From the IMG/VR virus record IMGVR_UViG_3300025012_000268, positions 1-25,875 of that record: a DNA stretch of 25,875 bases. One strand, written 5' to 3'. The first letter of the stretch is position 1, and every line of letters starts with the position of its first letter. A program made the position numbers and the translations under genes. Shown piece after piece: positions 7,536 to 15,362 of the stretch. The notes beneath the pieces are model-generated. The model was not told the origin of the DNA. It did no database searches and saw nothing but the letters and a program-made list of their open reading frames with translations. This DNA is from a virus.

Positions 7536-10500
7536 TGAAAATAATCTTAATAATATTACTCAGTTCGGTTAGTGTATTAGCACAACTCAAACCTTTTATT
7601 TTTGGGGTTGGTTCGAGTATAAACGATACCACAACGAATATTTATGTTGTTACTTCCTTAGCAAATGATAACGGAGATGGACTGACTTATGAAACAGCTA
7701 AAAAATATTTACCTTCGGCTTTAAGTTTAGTTGATGCACCAACAGATACGGTTTTTATTGTTGGAAATTTACCAGACTCCACTTATACCAATACAAAAAA
7801 TTGTGTTATTACTGCTTATAACTTATCAAACCCGCCCTTATTGTATGGCGGTGATACTGTGGATTATTCACACAGTTATGCTTGGCAGCAAATTAATACT
7901 GTCTCCTCAGACACTAATGTTAATTACTTTAGTAGTACAAGTACAACGGTAACTTCGGCTGCTGCTGATAGGATATGGACATGGAGAGTGTACGTTGCTA
8001 ATCCAGGTAAGCTTTGGGCTTATATGGTTTATCATGGTATTAATTCGGATGCAGACGTAGTGAAACTTTGTTTGAATACCAGAACAAACAGCGATATTAC
8101 TATGATAACTGATAGCTGCCAAGTTATAGATACAACTGCCGCTAATACTTGGAATGTGTCTCGTTATTGGGGTGAAGGTAAGTATTTAAGTGATACTGTT
8201 TGGTTTTCTATTGTTGCTAATAGTACAATTAGCGTACCAATAGGAACGTCAACAGGAGAGACAGAAACAACGAGGGGATATAAGGATAGTGGGGTAGATG
8301 GATATGAAAATTTTCCAGCAGCAAGTTATTCAACCTTAACATTTGATAAACAAACCGATATAGCAGTTGGGATAATTACAAAAACTGAAACTGGTGGACT
8401 TGATTCAAATAAATACTATGCAATATTCCCAGATACAACGTATCAAGTATTTTTAAGTGGAATATTGGGTACAGAGGTTTCGGATGCTTCATTAGTCGAT
8501 ACTTTGAAAGAATGGCATTATAAAAACGATACTCTTTATGTTAATAGATACACCGATACTTCAGCAGTTGAAGCAACAACACGAGATGGTTTTTTAGTTA
8601 CAAGTCAATCCACTATAAGCGGATTTAAAATTGAAAAAACAAGATATGGAATAACCGCAACTGGAACGATCGATTCATTAACATTATCAAGAAATGAATT
8701 TACAAATAATATACAAGCTATTTTAGATTCATCAGCTGGCGATGCTTTATATGCTAATAATTTATTTGATAATAACACTAGAGATATAAAATTAGTTAGC
8801 AAAGATTCTGCTTATGTTAGGAATAATAGTTTTTATAGTGCAGGTGATACAAGTTTACTTTCAATTAACACAAAATTATTCTATGAAAATAATTTAAGCT
8901 ATACCGAAGCATATCCAAGGAAAGCATGGATTATTGATGACTTAGCAAATGTTAAAGCGTTAAATTTTAATGCCTATGCTTCTTCAAGCTTGTCTCTGGG
9001 CAGAATAGGCGCTGTCGAATATGATAGCTTACCTACCATAGTTTCAAATACTGATTTTGAGGATAATTCATTCCAGGTTAAAACTTGGAAAGCAGAACCA
9101 TATAACAGTTTCACAAAAGTTTGGACAAATATGTTTGCCGGGGATTTTAGTTTACGTTTAGACAGCTTAATCACAAGTCCAGCAATAGATGCCGGAACTA
9201 ATTTGGGATTAGAAACTGATATTATCGGCAATCCAATACCAGATGCTTTAACTGATTTGGCAGATATGGGGGCTTATGAAAAGGTATTATCTGATGAGCC
9301 GCCAGCATCGCCTTTTAATGTTTTAGCTTCAATGGTTGGAGATTCTGCTTATATCACGTATGAATACGATTTTGAGAATGATTTAGATTCTGCAAGAATA
9401 CACATAGGAAGTACATGGATTGCTTCGGTTGGAATAGGTTCTTTTTATTATCATCATCCTACAAGAAGTTCAACGAGTTCGATCCCAGGATTAACCGCAT
9501 TAAATGTTGTTGGAGTAAATGATGATTCGGCAACAGTAAGTTTTAGGATTAAGACAAATAATGACACGACTTCTTATCGTATTCGGTATGGGATAGGAAG
9601 TTTGTCAGATTCAACTGTATCAGCAGACACTTTTATTTTTATACCGCAAGCGACAACCTATGGGGTAAGGTTGCTTGATACTGCTGGGCAAACAAGTGGA
9701 TTAGTTACATCTGCTTTAACTTGGATTGATAGCACAAGGATTTATGTTACTTTAATTGGGCTTACTGCTTCGTCAGGTTATATGTGGGATGTAACTGCTT
9801 TGAATGATAATGGATGGGTGAATAGTTCCGATGGTTCATTCACGACAACAAGCGGAGCAACTTTAACTGCTGATTTTTATGTTAGCCCATGGGGTGGCGG
9901 TGATACGCTTACTTACTCACAGATAGTTGATTTAACTTTTGCTGGCGGAGATACAATTTTATTTTTGAAAGGATATACTTATAAAGGTGCGTGGACTATC
10001 AGAAGGACTGCTGGCATAGATACTGTTTATATTGATTCTTATGGTATTGGATTAAAACCAATTTTAACTTTGAAAGATTCTGTAAACGGTGCTATGGATG
10101 GAAGCAACTGGTCAGCAGTAAGTGGACTAACTAATGTTTGGCGAATGACTTTATTATCAGACAGAGTTATTGACCGACTTTGGTTAAGTGGTTCAGAGGT
10201 TAAATTAGCTGGGTGGTATAAGTTTGAGCCTACGGTATGGATGGAGTATTTACAAAGGGGTGATAATGGAGATGGTACTTATGGTGTTTGTCCCGAACAT
10301 CCATTCCATCATTATAAAGGGACTGGTTACTATCTTCACGTTTATGCTGCTTCTAATCCAGCGACTGTTTATAGTTCTTTTGAAATTCCAGCACCAGTAA
10401 TAAGCGGAGCTTTAGTAAGAGAAACTATTTTAATAAAAGATGCAGATTATATTACTATTAATGGATTAGATATTCAAGGGGGAGGTTATGCTTCGCTGGG

Positions 10501-11599
10501 ATTGGCAGGTGCTGATTATATTACAATTACTAACTGTAACATAGGTAAAAATAGTAATTATGCAGCCATAGCTGGTGATAGATTGAGCGGAACAGATAAG
10601 AAATCAAATTATGTAACTGTTTCAAATGATACAATTGACAGCCATTGGGACTATGATTATGTATTCTATACTCAAAGGACACCTTATGGGATGTATATTG
10701 ATAACTCTAGTTATTGGGATATTCACGACAACTATATCAAAGATTGGTGGATGGGTATTTATATAATAGGTACGACTGGACTTACACAGTATCACAATTT
10801 TTATAATAATGAAGTAACCTCATCAGTGAGTTTATCGAAAGGCATGCAGATTGGTGGAGCCGCCCAATATGGACAATATTATACCAATGTGTATAACAAC
10901 TATTTCCATAACTTAAAAGTGGGCGTACAAATGTCCTCTTCAATCGGTAATAAGGTTTACTATAATATCTTTGAAAATTTAGTTCCATCAACAAACTCTC
11001 ATTCAACTGGGTCAAACTCTGGATGGGGCGTAAGCATGGGTGAGGAATATCCAGAGTTAACCTCAGATAGTAATACTGTATTCAATAATACGTTTTACGA
11101 TTTCACAAATCAGGTTTGTATGTTTCCAGGAGAATGGGCTAAATTTTCCAATAATCTTATGTTATATACTAATCAACGCTATCCAAGTGGGGGTGTAACA
11201 AGAGCCACTGCCAATAGGAACCAGACATATAAAAATAATTTGTTCTTTTATCCGAGCAGGGGTTCATCAGATGATATGATAACACTTCAATTAGGCAGCA
11301 TACCAGGAACATATACAACAAGTGAATTTAATGCTTTGAATGGACAAGAAGAACTTACAATTTCCGATAACTTACAGCATGTTGGAGTGATTGAGGATTT
11401 AATAAATACAAGCAACTTTACTTTACCAACTGGTAGTCCAGCTTTGAATGCAAGTGATACTACATCCGTTCTAAGATTAATACTTGATGCAGTAGCAGAC
11501 GAGAATGGAGACTTTTTTGATAGACAAAATAATTTAATTCTTGATAACCATGACTGGTATAATTTTGAGAAGCCTCACATTGGTGCAATTAAAAATTGA
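7535..11599 (+). CDS. Large secreted-type parallel beta-helix protein, possible receptor-binding or depolymerase-like fibre
   Basis: 1354 residues. A signal peptide (MKIILIILLSSVSVLA, then Q) precedes a first beta-helix unit: IYVVTSLANDNGDGLTYETA at the start, NNxF/NNLF-type turns at about 385-460, and AIDAGTN...DMGAYEK at about 550-583, a common end of Bacteroidota polysaccharide-lyase-like helices. A fibronectin-III-like region follows (about 590-770). A second beta-helix opens with DFYVSPWGGGDTL (about 775), contains ADYITINGLDIQGGGY, NNYFHNLKVGVQMSSSIGNKVYYNIFENL and NTVFNNTFYDF, and ends FEKPHIGAIKN. So it is two helices around an Fn3 spacer. Known helices of this kind bind or cut glycans, but I see no diagnostic catalytic residues. 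No T9SS-type C-terminal sorting domain is apparent. It is coupled to the upstream gene (TAATG) and followed by an overlapping truncated gene. Probably transferred from a bacterial or unrelated phage/prophage source. Confidence 0.62.
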   Translation: MKIILIILLSSVSVLAQLKPFIFGVGSSINDTTTNIYVVTSLANDNGDGLTYETAKKYLPSALSLVDAPTDTVFIVGNLPDSTYTNTKNCVITAYNLSNPPLLYGGDTVDYSHSYAWQQINTVSSDTNVNYFSSTSTTVTSAAADRIWTWRVYVANPGKLWAYMVYHGINSDADVVKLCLNTRTNSDITMITDSCQVIDTTAANTWNVSRYWGEGKYLSDTVWFSIVANSTISVPIGTSTGETETTRGYKDSGVDGYENFPAASYSTLTFDKQTDIAVGIITKTETGGLDSNKYYAIFPDTTYQVFLSGILGTEVSDASLVDTLKEWHYKNDTLYVNRYTDTSAVEATTRDGFLVTSQSTISGFKIEKTRYGITATGTIDSLTLSRNEFTNNIQAILDSSAGDALYANNLFDNNTRDIKLVSKDSAYVRNNSFYSAGDTSLLSINTKLFYENNLSYTEAYPRKAWIIDDLANVKALNFNAYASSSLSLGRIGAVEYDSLPTIVSNTDFEDNSFQVKTWKAEPYNSFTKVWTNMFAGDFSLRLDSLITSPAIDAGTNLGLETDIIGNPIPDALTDLADMGAYEKVLSDEPPASPFNVLASMVGDSAYITYEYDFENDLDSARIHIGSTWIASVGIGSFYYHHPTRSSTSSIPGLTALNVVGVNDDSATVSFRIKTNNDTTSYRIRYGIGSLSDSTVSADTFIFIPQATTYGVRLLDTAGQTSGLVTSALTWIDSTRIYVTLIGLTASSGYMWDVTALNDNGWVNSSDGSFTTTSGATLTADFYVSPWGGGDTLTYSQIVDLTFAGGDTILFLKGYTYKGAWTIRRTAGIDTVYIDSYGIGLKPILTLKDSVNGAMDGSNWSAVSGLTNVWRMTLLSDRVIDRLWLSGSEVKLAGWYKFEPTVWMEYLQRGDNGDGTYGVCPEHPFHHYKGTGYYLHVYAASNPATVYSSFEIPAPVISGALVRETILIKDADYITINGLDIQGGGYASLGLAGADYITITNCNIGKNSNYAAIAGDRLSGTDKKSNYVTVSNDTIDSHWDYDYVFYTQRTPYGMYIDNSSYWDIHDNYIKDWWMGIYIIGTTGLTQYHNFYNNEVTSSVSLSKGMQIGGAAQYGQYYTNVYNNYFHNLKVGVQMSSSIGNKVYYNIFENLVPSTNSHSTGSNSGWGVSMGEEYPELTSDSNTVFNNTFYDFTNQVCMFPGEWAKFSNNLMLYTNQRYPSGGVTRATANRNQTYKNNLFFYPSRGSSDDMITLQLGSIPGTYTTSEFNALNGQEELTISDNLQHVGVIEDLINTSNFTLPTGSPALNASDTTSVLRLILDAVADENGDFFDRQNNLILDNHDWYNFEKPHIGAIKN

Positions 11600-11715
11600 A
11601 AAAACTAATCTTATTCGTCTTAGTCGGACTTTTATTCACAGCGATAGGATATTCGCAAAATCTCAATTATTCTTTTATTATTTCCGTACCAAATACAGGA
11701 ATGGTTGATAATTAA
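11596..11715 (+). pseudogene. Truncated third signal-peptide gene at the right edge of the insert
   Basis: A TTG start overlaps the TGA of the beta-helix gene. The 39-residue product is a signal peptide (MKKLILFVLVGLLFTAIGYS, then Q) followed by NLNYSFIISVPNTGMVDN and a stop. A secreted protein this short is implausible, and the frame ends just before the right-hand virion ORF resumes. This is what a gene cut off by a junction looks like. The overlap style matches the other cassette genes, so it probably belonged to the same donor operon. Confidence 0.6.
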
Positions 11716-11730
11716 TATTTATTATTTAAT

Positions 11731-13845
11731 ATGTCTTATAGAGATGATTATATAACATTAAGAGATGCAACATTAGAAATATGGAAAAGAATTTTAAACA
11801 ATCTACCATATTTGTACAAAACGAAGGGTACTATTCGTGGTCTTAGAGCAATGGTTACTTGTTATGGTATACCATCTACTCTTTTATATGTTAGAGAATT
11901 TGGAGGCCCAGATGTAAGTTCATCTATATGGAATGAATATAGATTTGATAATTATTCTTATGCATTAGATTTTATTCCAACTGCAAGTATGATGGGTGTA
12001 TGGACAGGAAGTAATTCAATTTATAATAGGGTACCAAGTTGCATTGAATTTAGATTTATAACAACAGGCAGTGCATATACAAAAAATGCTACAATGTCTT
12101 TATTTGAATTAGATAAAATTACTAATGGGGCAGGTACACTTAATAGTTTATTCGGAATACATACAATATATACAAATGAAGACACAGGTCACCTACAATT
12201 TGTAATTCCAAACAGCAATGATACTAGTAGTTTATTTGTTGCTTCTACAAGTGAATTTCCAATTTATGATAATAATCCCATTCACGTTGTTTTTCAGAAA
12301 GATACTGCATCTGATGGGGATATATCAAATGAATATCATCTATATGCAAATAAATATTTATATGGTTCTATCCTATATGCAGTATCTGCATCACTAATAG
12401 TATCAGCTAGCCAGAACTTATATTTTTCATCTCATTCATATGTAAACGTTGGTGGAGTGGTAAGTGGTACTGATGTAGTTAATAGATTTTCAAATGTAAA
12501 AGCATTCTACGGTTCTATAGATGAATTTAGATTATGGGATACAGCTCTAGCAAGAACAACAATAAATACTCACACCAGATATCCTCAGTCATTTATAGGT
12601 GACACTATTACAGCCTCCTATAATGATTTATTGTTAAAATATTCGTTTAATAATCCATTAGATGTTGGTGATAATACTATGGTGAGTATTGGTTTACCAA
12701 ATGAAGCACCATCTAATGGGTACGAGTTTCAAACTACATTTAGTCAATTTCCCAATATAACAGTATTTCCTTACCAATATAGCTTATATGAATATGAATC
12801 TGAAGCACATAGTATAAATTTAGGAAGCTCACGACAATCTTCTAATAAAGTTAGAATAGAAAATGGTACGCTTTTAGGACCACTTTCACCTACTGATAAG
12901 ATGGAAATAGGTCAATATGATTTATCACAAATTGATTCAAATAGACTGGGAATATATTTTACTCCTTCAGATCCAGTAAACGAAGATATGATTAAAACGT
13001 TAGCAATATCTGATCCGGGAGACTTAATAGGTAACCCAATAGATTTATATAATGATACATATTCAGAATTAGACAAGTTAAAAAATATCTATTGGCACAA
13101 TAGTTCAAGGAAAATTGGTGTAAATGATTATTTGAGATATATTAAATATTATGATCCAACATTGTTTGACCACCTAAGGTTAATGGTACCCGCAAGATGT
13201 CATATTAATTTTGGTATTGTCTATGAACAAACTTTGTTAGAAAGAGCGAAGACAAAATATATAAAACCTATAATTACTCCCCATCACTATGAACAATCAA
13301 TTGATATGCCAGAACATTATAGGAATATTACAAGTAGTTATATATCAACTGATGTATACTATGATATAAATTCCATTGTAACAATGAGTAACTCTGGATA
13401 TGATAATTTACCTGAGTTAATTTATTATATGAATGATGTTATGTACATAGTTAGTTCTAGTTATGCTAATTATAATTTACCTATGACTATAGAATTAACA
13501 GATTATTACAATGGTTTATCAGGAAGTATTGTAAACATTATAGGTCCAATTGTAGACTTTGATCATAATATTACCTATGAACATAAAGTTAAAATACCTC
13601 TGTCTCAGTCTTATATACCAACTAGTGGATATATTGGTTCTGCTACATGGATAGGATATCATCCTTCTCATTATAAATATTTTAATTGTTTCGGTACCTG
13701 GGAAAAGAGATTAAAGTGGATGGGTTGTTCTAATAATGAATCAATGACTACTGATAGGTTACCTGCAATTCAGACCTGGATCACAGATAAGAGGGTATTA
13801 AAATCAAAAGATGATGGAAAATCAAAATTGCAGATCATTAATTAA
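11731..13845 (+). CDS. C-terminal part of the large phage virion protein (split gene), LamG-like domain
   Basis: 704 residues. It opens with DYITLRDATLEIWKRILNNLPYLYKTKGTIRGLRAM, then CYGIPSTLLYVREFGGPD, signatures I know from the interior of large-myophage virion proteins rather than from an N-terminus. Next comes a LamG/concanavalin-like region: SCIEFRFITTGSAY, LQFVIPNSND, VHVVFQK-type strand, FYGSIDEFRLWDTAL (about 100-275). The end includes NRLGIYFTPSDPVNEDMIKTL, LRYIKYYDPTLFDHLRLMVPARC and a C-terminal beta module. No SD precedes ATG 11731; the upstream bases are pure A/T, unlike most neighbouring virion genes. Taken with the 4663-6255 ORF, it is best read as the back half of one gene. 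Either both halves are made separately, or the gene is broken. Confidence 0.72.
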   Translation: MSYRDDYITLRDATLEIWKRILNNLPYLYKTKGTIRGLRAMVTCYGIPSTLLYVREFGGPDVSSSIWNEYRFDNYSYALDFIPTASMMGVWTGSNSIYNRVPSCIEFRFITTGSAYTKNATMSLFELDKITNGAGTLNSLFGIHTIYTNEDTGHLQFVIPNSNDTSSLFVASTSEFPIYDNNPIHVVFQKDTASDGDISNEYHLYANKYLYGSILYAVSASLIVSASQNLYFSSHSYVNVGGVVSGTDVVNRFSNVKAFYGSIDEFRLWDTALARTTINTHTRYPQSFIGDTITASYNDLLLKYSFNNPLDVGDNTMVSIGLPNEAPSNGYEFQTTFSQFPNITVFPYQYSLYEYESEAHSINLGSSRQSSNKVRIENGTLLGPLSPTDKMEIGQYDLSQIDSNRLGIYFTPSDPVNEDMIKTLAISDPGDLIGNPIDLYNDTYSELDKLKNIYWHNSSRKIGVNDYLRYIKYYDPTLFDHLRLMVPARCHINFGIVYEQTLLERAKTKYIKPIITPHHYEQSIDMPEHYRNITSSYISTDVYYDINSIVTMSNSGYDNLPELIYYMNDVMYIVSSSYANYNLPMTIELTDYYNGLSGSIVNIIGPIVDFDHNITYEHKVKIPLSQSYIPTSGYIGSATWIGYHPSHYKYFNCFGTWEKRLKWMGCSNNESMTTDRLPAIQTWITDKRVLKSKDDGKSKLQIIN

Positions 13846-13888
13846 AAACTATTAAATTTTTAAAAAATCTGTATATTAATATAAAAAT

Positions 13889-14425
13889 ATGCCAAGCGGG
13901 GTTTATATAAGAACAGAAGAAATTAGAAAAAATATGTCTAAGTCACATATAGGAAAACACCATTCAGAAGAAACTAAGCAAAAAATATCTAAGACGGGGA
14001 CAGGTAAAACTAGAAAACCATTTTCGGAAGAAACAAAAAGAAAGATGTCTGAAGCGAATAGAGGAATGTTAGGAAAACATCACTCTGAAAGAACAAAAAG
14101 AAAAATGAGACTGTCAGCTATAAAAAGAATAGAAACTAGACTTGGTACTGCTATTCCTAATTATAACATTGGTGCTTGCAAAATAATAGAAGATTATGGT
14201 ATAGCTAATGGTTACAACTTCCAACGTGCAGAAAACGGTGGAGAATTTTATATTAAAACTCTGGGATATTACGTAGATGGATATGATAAAGATAAAAACG
14301 TAGTAGTTGAGGTTGATGAACAACACCATTTTGATAGAAATGGAAATTTAAAAGAAAAAGATATTACAAGACAGCGTGAAATACAAAATTTTTTAAGTTG
14401 TAATTTTATAAGAATTAAGATATAA
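13889..14425 (+). CDS. EDxHD-type homing endonuclease with NUMOD3-like repeats
   Basis: 178 residues. The N-terminal half is short basic NUMOD3-type repeats (KSHIGKHHSEETKQKIS, KPFSEETKRKMSEANRG, GKHHSERTKRKMRLSAIKRIE). A central segment (NYNIGACKIIEDYGIANGYNFQRAENGGEF) leads to the nuclease domain GYYVDGYDKDKNVVVEVDEQHHFD...DITRQREIQNFLSCNFIRI. Glu141, Asp143, His146/147 and a following Asp fit the EDxHD metal site. It is clearly a paralogue of the endonuclease at 2-814, but with the catalytic Asp intact. No SD is visible before ATG 13889. Its end, the following SD and the next gene's first codons are duplicated 260 bases downstream, so this element or a relative entered this junction at least twice. 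Confidence 0.82.
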   Translation: MPSGVYIRTEEIRKNMSKSHIGKHHSEETKQKISKTGTGKTRKPFSEETKRKMSEANRGMLGKHHSERTKRKMRLSAIKRIETRLGTAIPNYNIGACKIIEDYGIANGYNFQRAENGGEFYIKTLGYYVDGYDKDKNVVVEVDEQHHFDRNGNLKEKDITRQREIQNFLSCNFIRIKI

Positions 14426-14457
14426 GGAGAACAAACATGTCGTATTTAAATAATGAT
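14401..14457 (+). repeat. Direct repeat copy 1: endonuclease tail, SD and virion gene start
   Basis: Begins TAATTTTATAAGAATTA (encoding NFIRI), then AAGGAGAACAAAC and ATGTCGTATTTAAATAATGA. Copy 2 at 14661-14723 matches apart from a few substitutions and about 6 extra bases between the endonuclease tail and the SD. Confidence 0.9.
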
Positions 14458-14487
14458 ACAATTACTACAAACAATTACCTAAAATAA
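14437..14487 (+). pseudogene. Orphan duplicated 5' end of the 14703 virion gene
   Basis: Encodes MSYLNNDTITTNNYLK and a stop, behind a strong SD (AAGGAGA). The first seven residues equal those of the intact gene at 14703 (MSYLNND), and the next few align (TIT against QIS) before the frame diverges and stops. It therefore looks like the original or an older start of this gene, severed after about 10 codons. It should still be translated into a short peptide because its SD is intact. Confidence 0.78.
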
Positions 14488-14680
14488 TTAATTAAACTTA
14501 AAAATTCAATATATATTATTAATAAAGTAATTAGATAACCTCAAAGAATAAACACATAGATTAGAAATGGTAAACAAAGGAACAGTTCCTTGGAATAAAG
14601 GATTGACAAAATAAACTAGTAAATCTGTGGAACTCTATGCTAATTAGAAGGTCTAGGTTATAATTTTATAAGAATTAGAA
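14488..14680 (+). pseudogene. Relic of a second homing endonuclease gene
   Basis: Two scraps of coding sequence survive. At 14567-14614 the frame reads MVNKGTVPWNKGLTK and a stop; reading through gives TSKSVELYAN. This is a typical start of phage HNH/EDxHD endonucleases ('PWNKGLTKET..'). At 14642-14683 another frame reads LEGLGYNFIRIRI and a stop, the C-terminal strand of an EDxHD nuclease domain. The catalytic middle is gone, so this is a heavily deleted copy. The N-terminus differs from the intact 13889 gene, so it was a different element with a similar nuclease end. 14488-14566 shows nothing else I recognise. Confidence 0.65.
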
Positions 14681-14723
14681 TTTAAAATTAAGGAGAACAA
14701 ATATGTCGTATTTAAACAATGAT
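14661..14723 (+). repeat. Direct repeat copy 2: endonuclease tail, SD and virion gene start
   Basis: Matches 14401-14457. Here the endonuclease tail belongs to the relic, and the ATG at 14703 continues into the full virion gene. Confidence 0.9.
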
Positions 14724-15344
14724 CAAATTTCGGTTGACGCCATTCTAACAAAACGGGGTCGCGAATTATTTTCACAGGGAAAATTTTCTATAACTAAATT
14801 TGCTCTTTCAGATGATGAAATTGATTATGGTTTATATGATAGAACACATCCATCTGGTTCAGATTATTATTCTGTAGCAATAGAAAATTTACCTATGTTA
14901 GAAGCTATTCCAGATGGTAGTAAAATGATGAAACATAAATTGGTAACATTACCAAAAGGAACAACTACTATACCTATGGTTACAGTTGGTCTAACATCAA
15001 TACATTTAACATCAAAAACTGCAACATATCCTGGGTCATCACAACAAGTCACTCCTTCTACTGTAAATGGGTTAAATGCAACACTGGGGTACACAGCAAC
15101 TATATACAGTACAGCATATGTAACATTGAGTGTTCTAGCTAATGTTCAGGGAAATGCAACTACGCTGCCTACATCGACATATCAACCAGGATATTCAGTT
15201 GTTGGATTGTCATTCTTGCTTCAGGCAAAAACAATAAGGCCTGGTATAACAGCAACAACAACATTAATAATAACAGGAAATGAAACAGGTGGTACTGTTA
15301 CTATTCCGATATATATAGTAGAAGGTGTTACTAATCAAAGTTAA
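14703..15344 (+). CDS. Phage virion structural protein (MSYLNND family)
   Basis: 213 residues with a good SD (AAGGAG, 14690-14695). The N-terminal ~80 residues (SVDAILTKRGRELFSQGKFSITKFALSDDEIDYGLYDRTHPSGSDYYSVAIENLPMLEA) are a pattern I recognise from structural proteins of large environmental myophages, function undetermined. The C-terminal part from about residue 85 is Thr/Val-rich beta sequence (ATLGYTATIYSTAYVTLSV, PGITATTTLIITGNETGGTVTIPIYIVEG), resembling an Ig-like domain. It lies 18 bases before the next virion gene, suggesting one transcript. Its first codons were duplicated by the selfish elements upstream, and the copy used now may derive from the invading element. The virion role is inferred from family style and neighbours. 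Confidence 0.7.
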   Translation: MSYLNNDQISVDAILTKRGRELFSQGKFSITKFALSDDEIDYGLYDRTHPSGSDYYSVAIENLPMLEAIPDGSKMMKHKLVTLPKGTTTIPMVTVGLTSIHLTSKTATYPGSSQQVTPSTVNGLNATLGYTATIYSTAYVTLSVLANVQGNATTLPTSTYQPGYSVVGLSFLLQAKTIRPGITATTTLIITGNETGGTVTIPIYIVEGVTNQS

Positions 15345-15362
15345 TATAATTAGGAGATAAAA

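Larger units (their letters stand above)
6256..11730 (+). mobile_element. Putative insert splitting a virion gene and carrying a secreted/fibre cassette
   Basis: Everything between the apparent N- and C-terminal halves of one virion protein. It holds a very small ORF (6266-6346), two complete overlapping genes with signal peptides (6408-7535, 7535-11599) and the 5' stump of a third (11596-11715). In lines I counted by hand the insert is visibly richer in G+C than the flanks (for example about 35% versus 25% per 60-base line). I see no transposase, integrase or clear terminal repeats, so the mechanism and exact ends are unknown. A metagenomic assembly chimera is the main alternative. Confidence 0.5.

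Noticed and set aside
7731-7952. Short + strand ORF inside the beta-helix gene
   Set aside because: Wholly contained in a convincing 1354-codon gene, with no SD and no recognisable product.
7535-11599. Type IX secretion substrate
   Set aside because: No C-terminal sorting domain is visible; the protein ends FEKPHIGAIKN after the beta-helix.
6408-11715. Diversity-generating retroelement acting on the fibre genes
   Set aside because: There is no reverse transcriptase gene and I found no template/variable repeat pair in the window.
6256-11730. Insert as a group I or group II intron
   Set aside because: It is far longer than usual phage introns, holds genes unrelated to introns, and I could not find intron core sequences by eye. 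A covariance-model search would be the decisive test.
4663-13845. Split intein joining the two virion halves
   Set aside because: The end of the first ORF (LLTEDGIPLIL) and the start of the second have none of the intein blocks.
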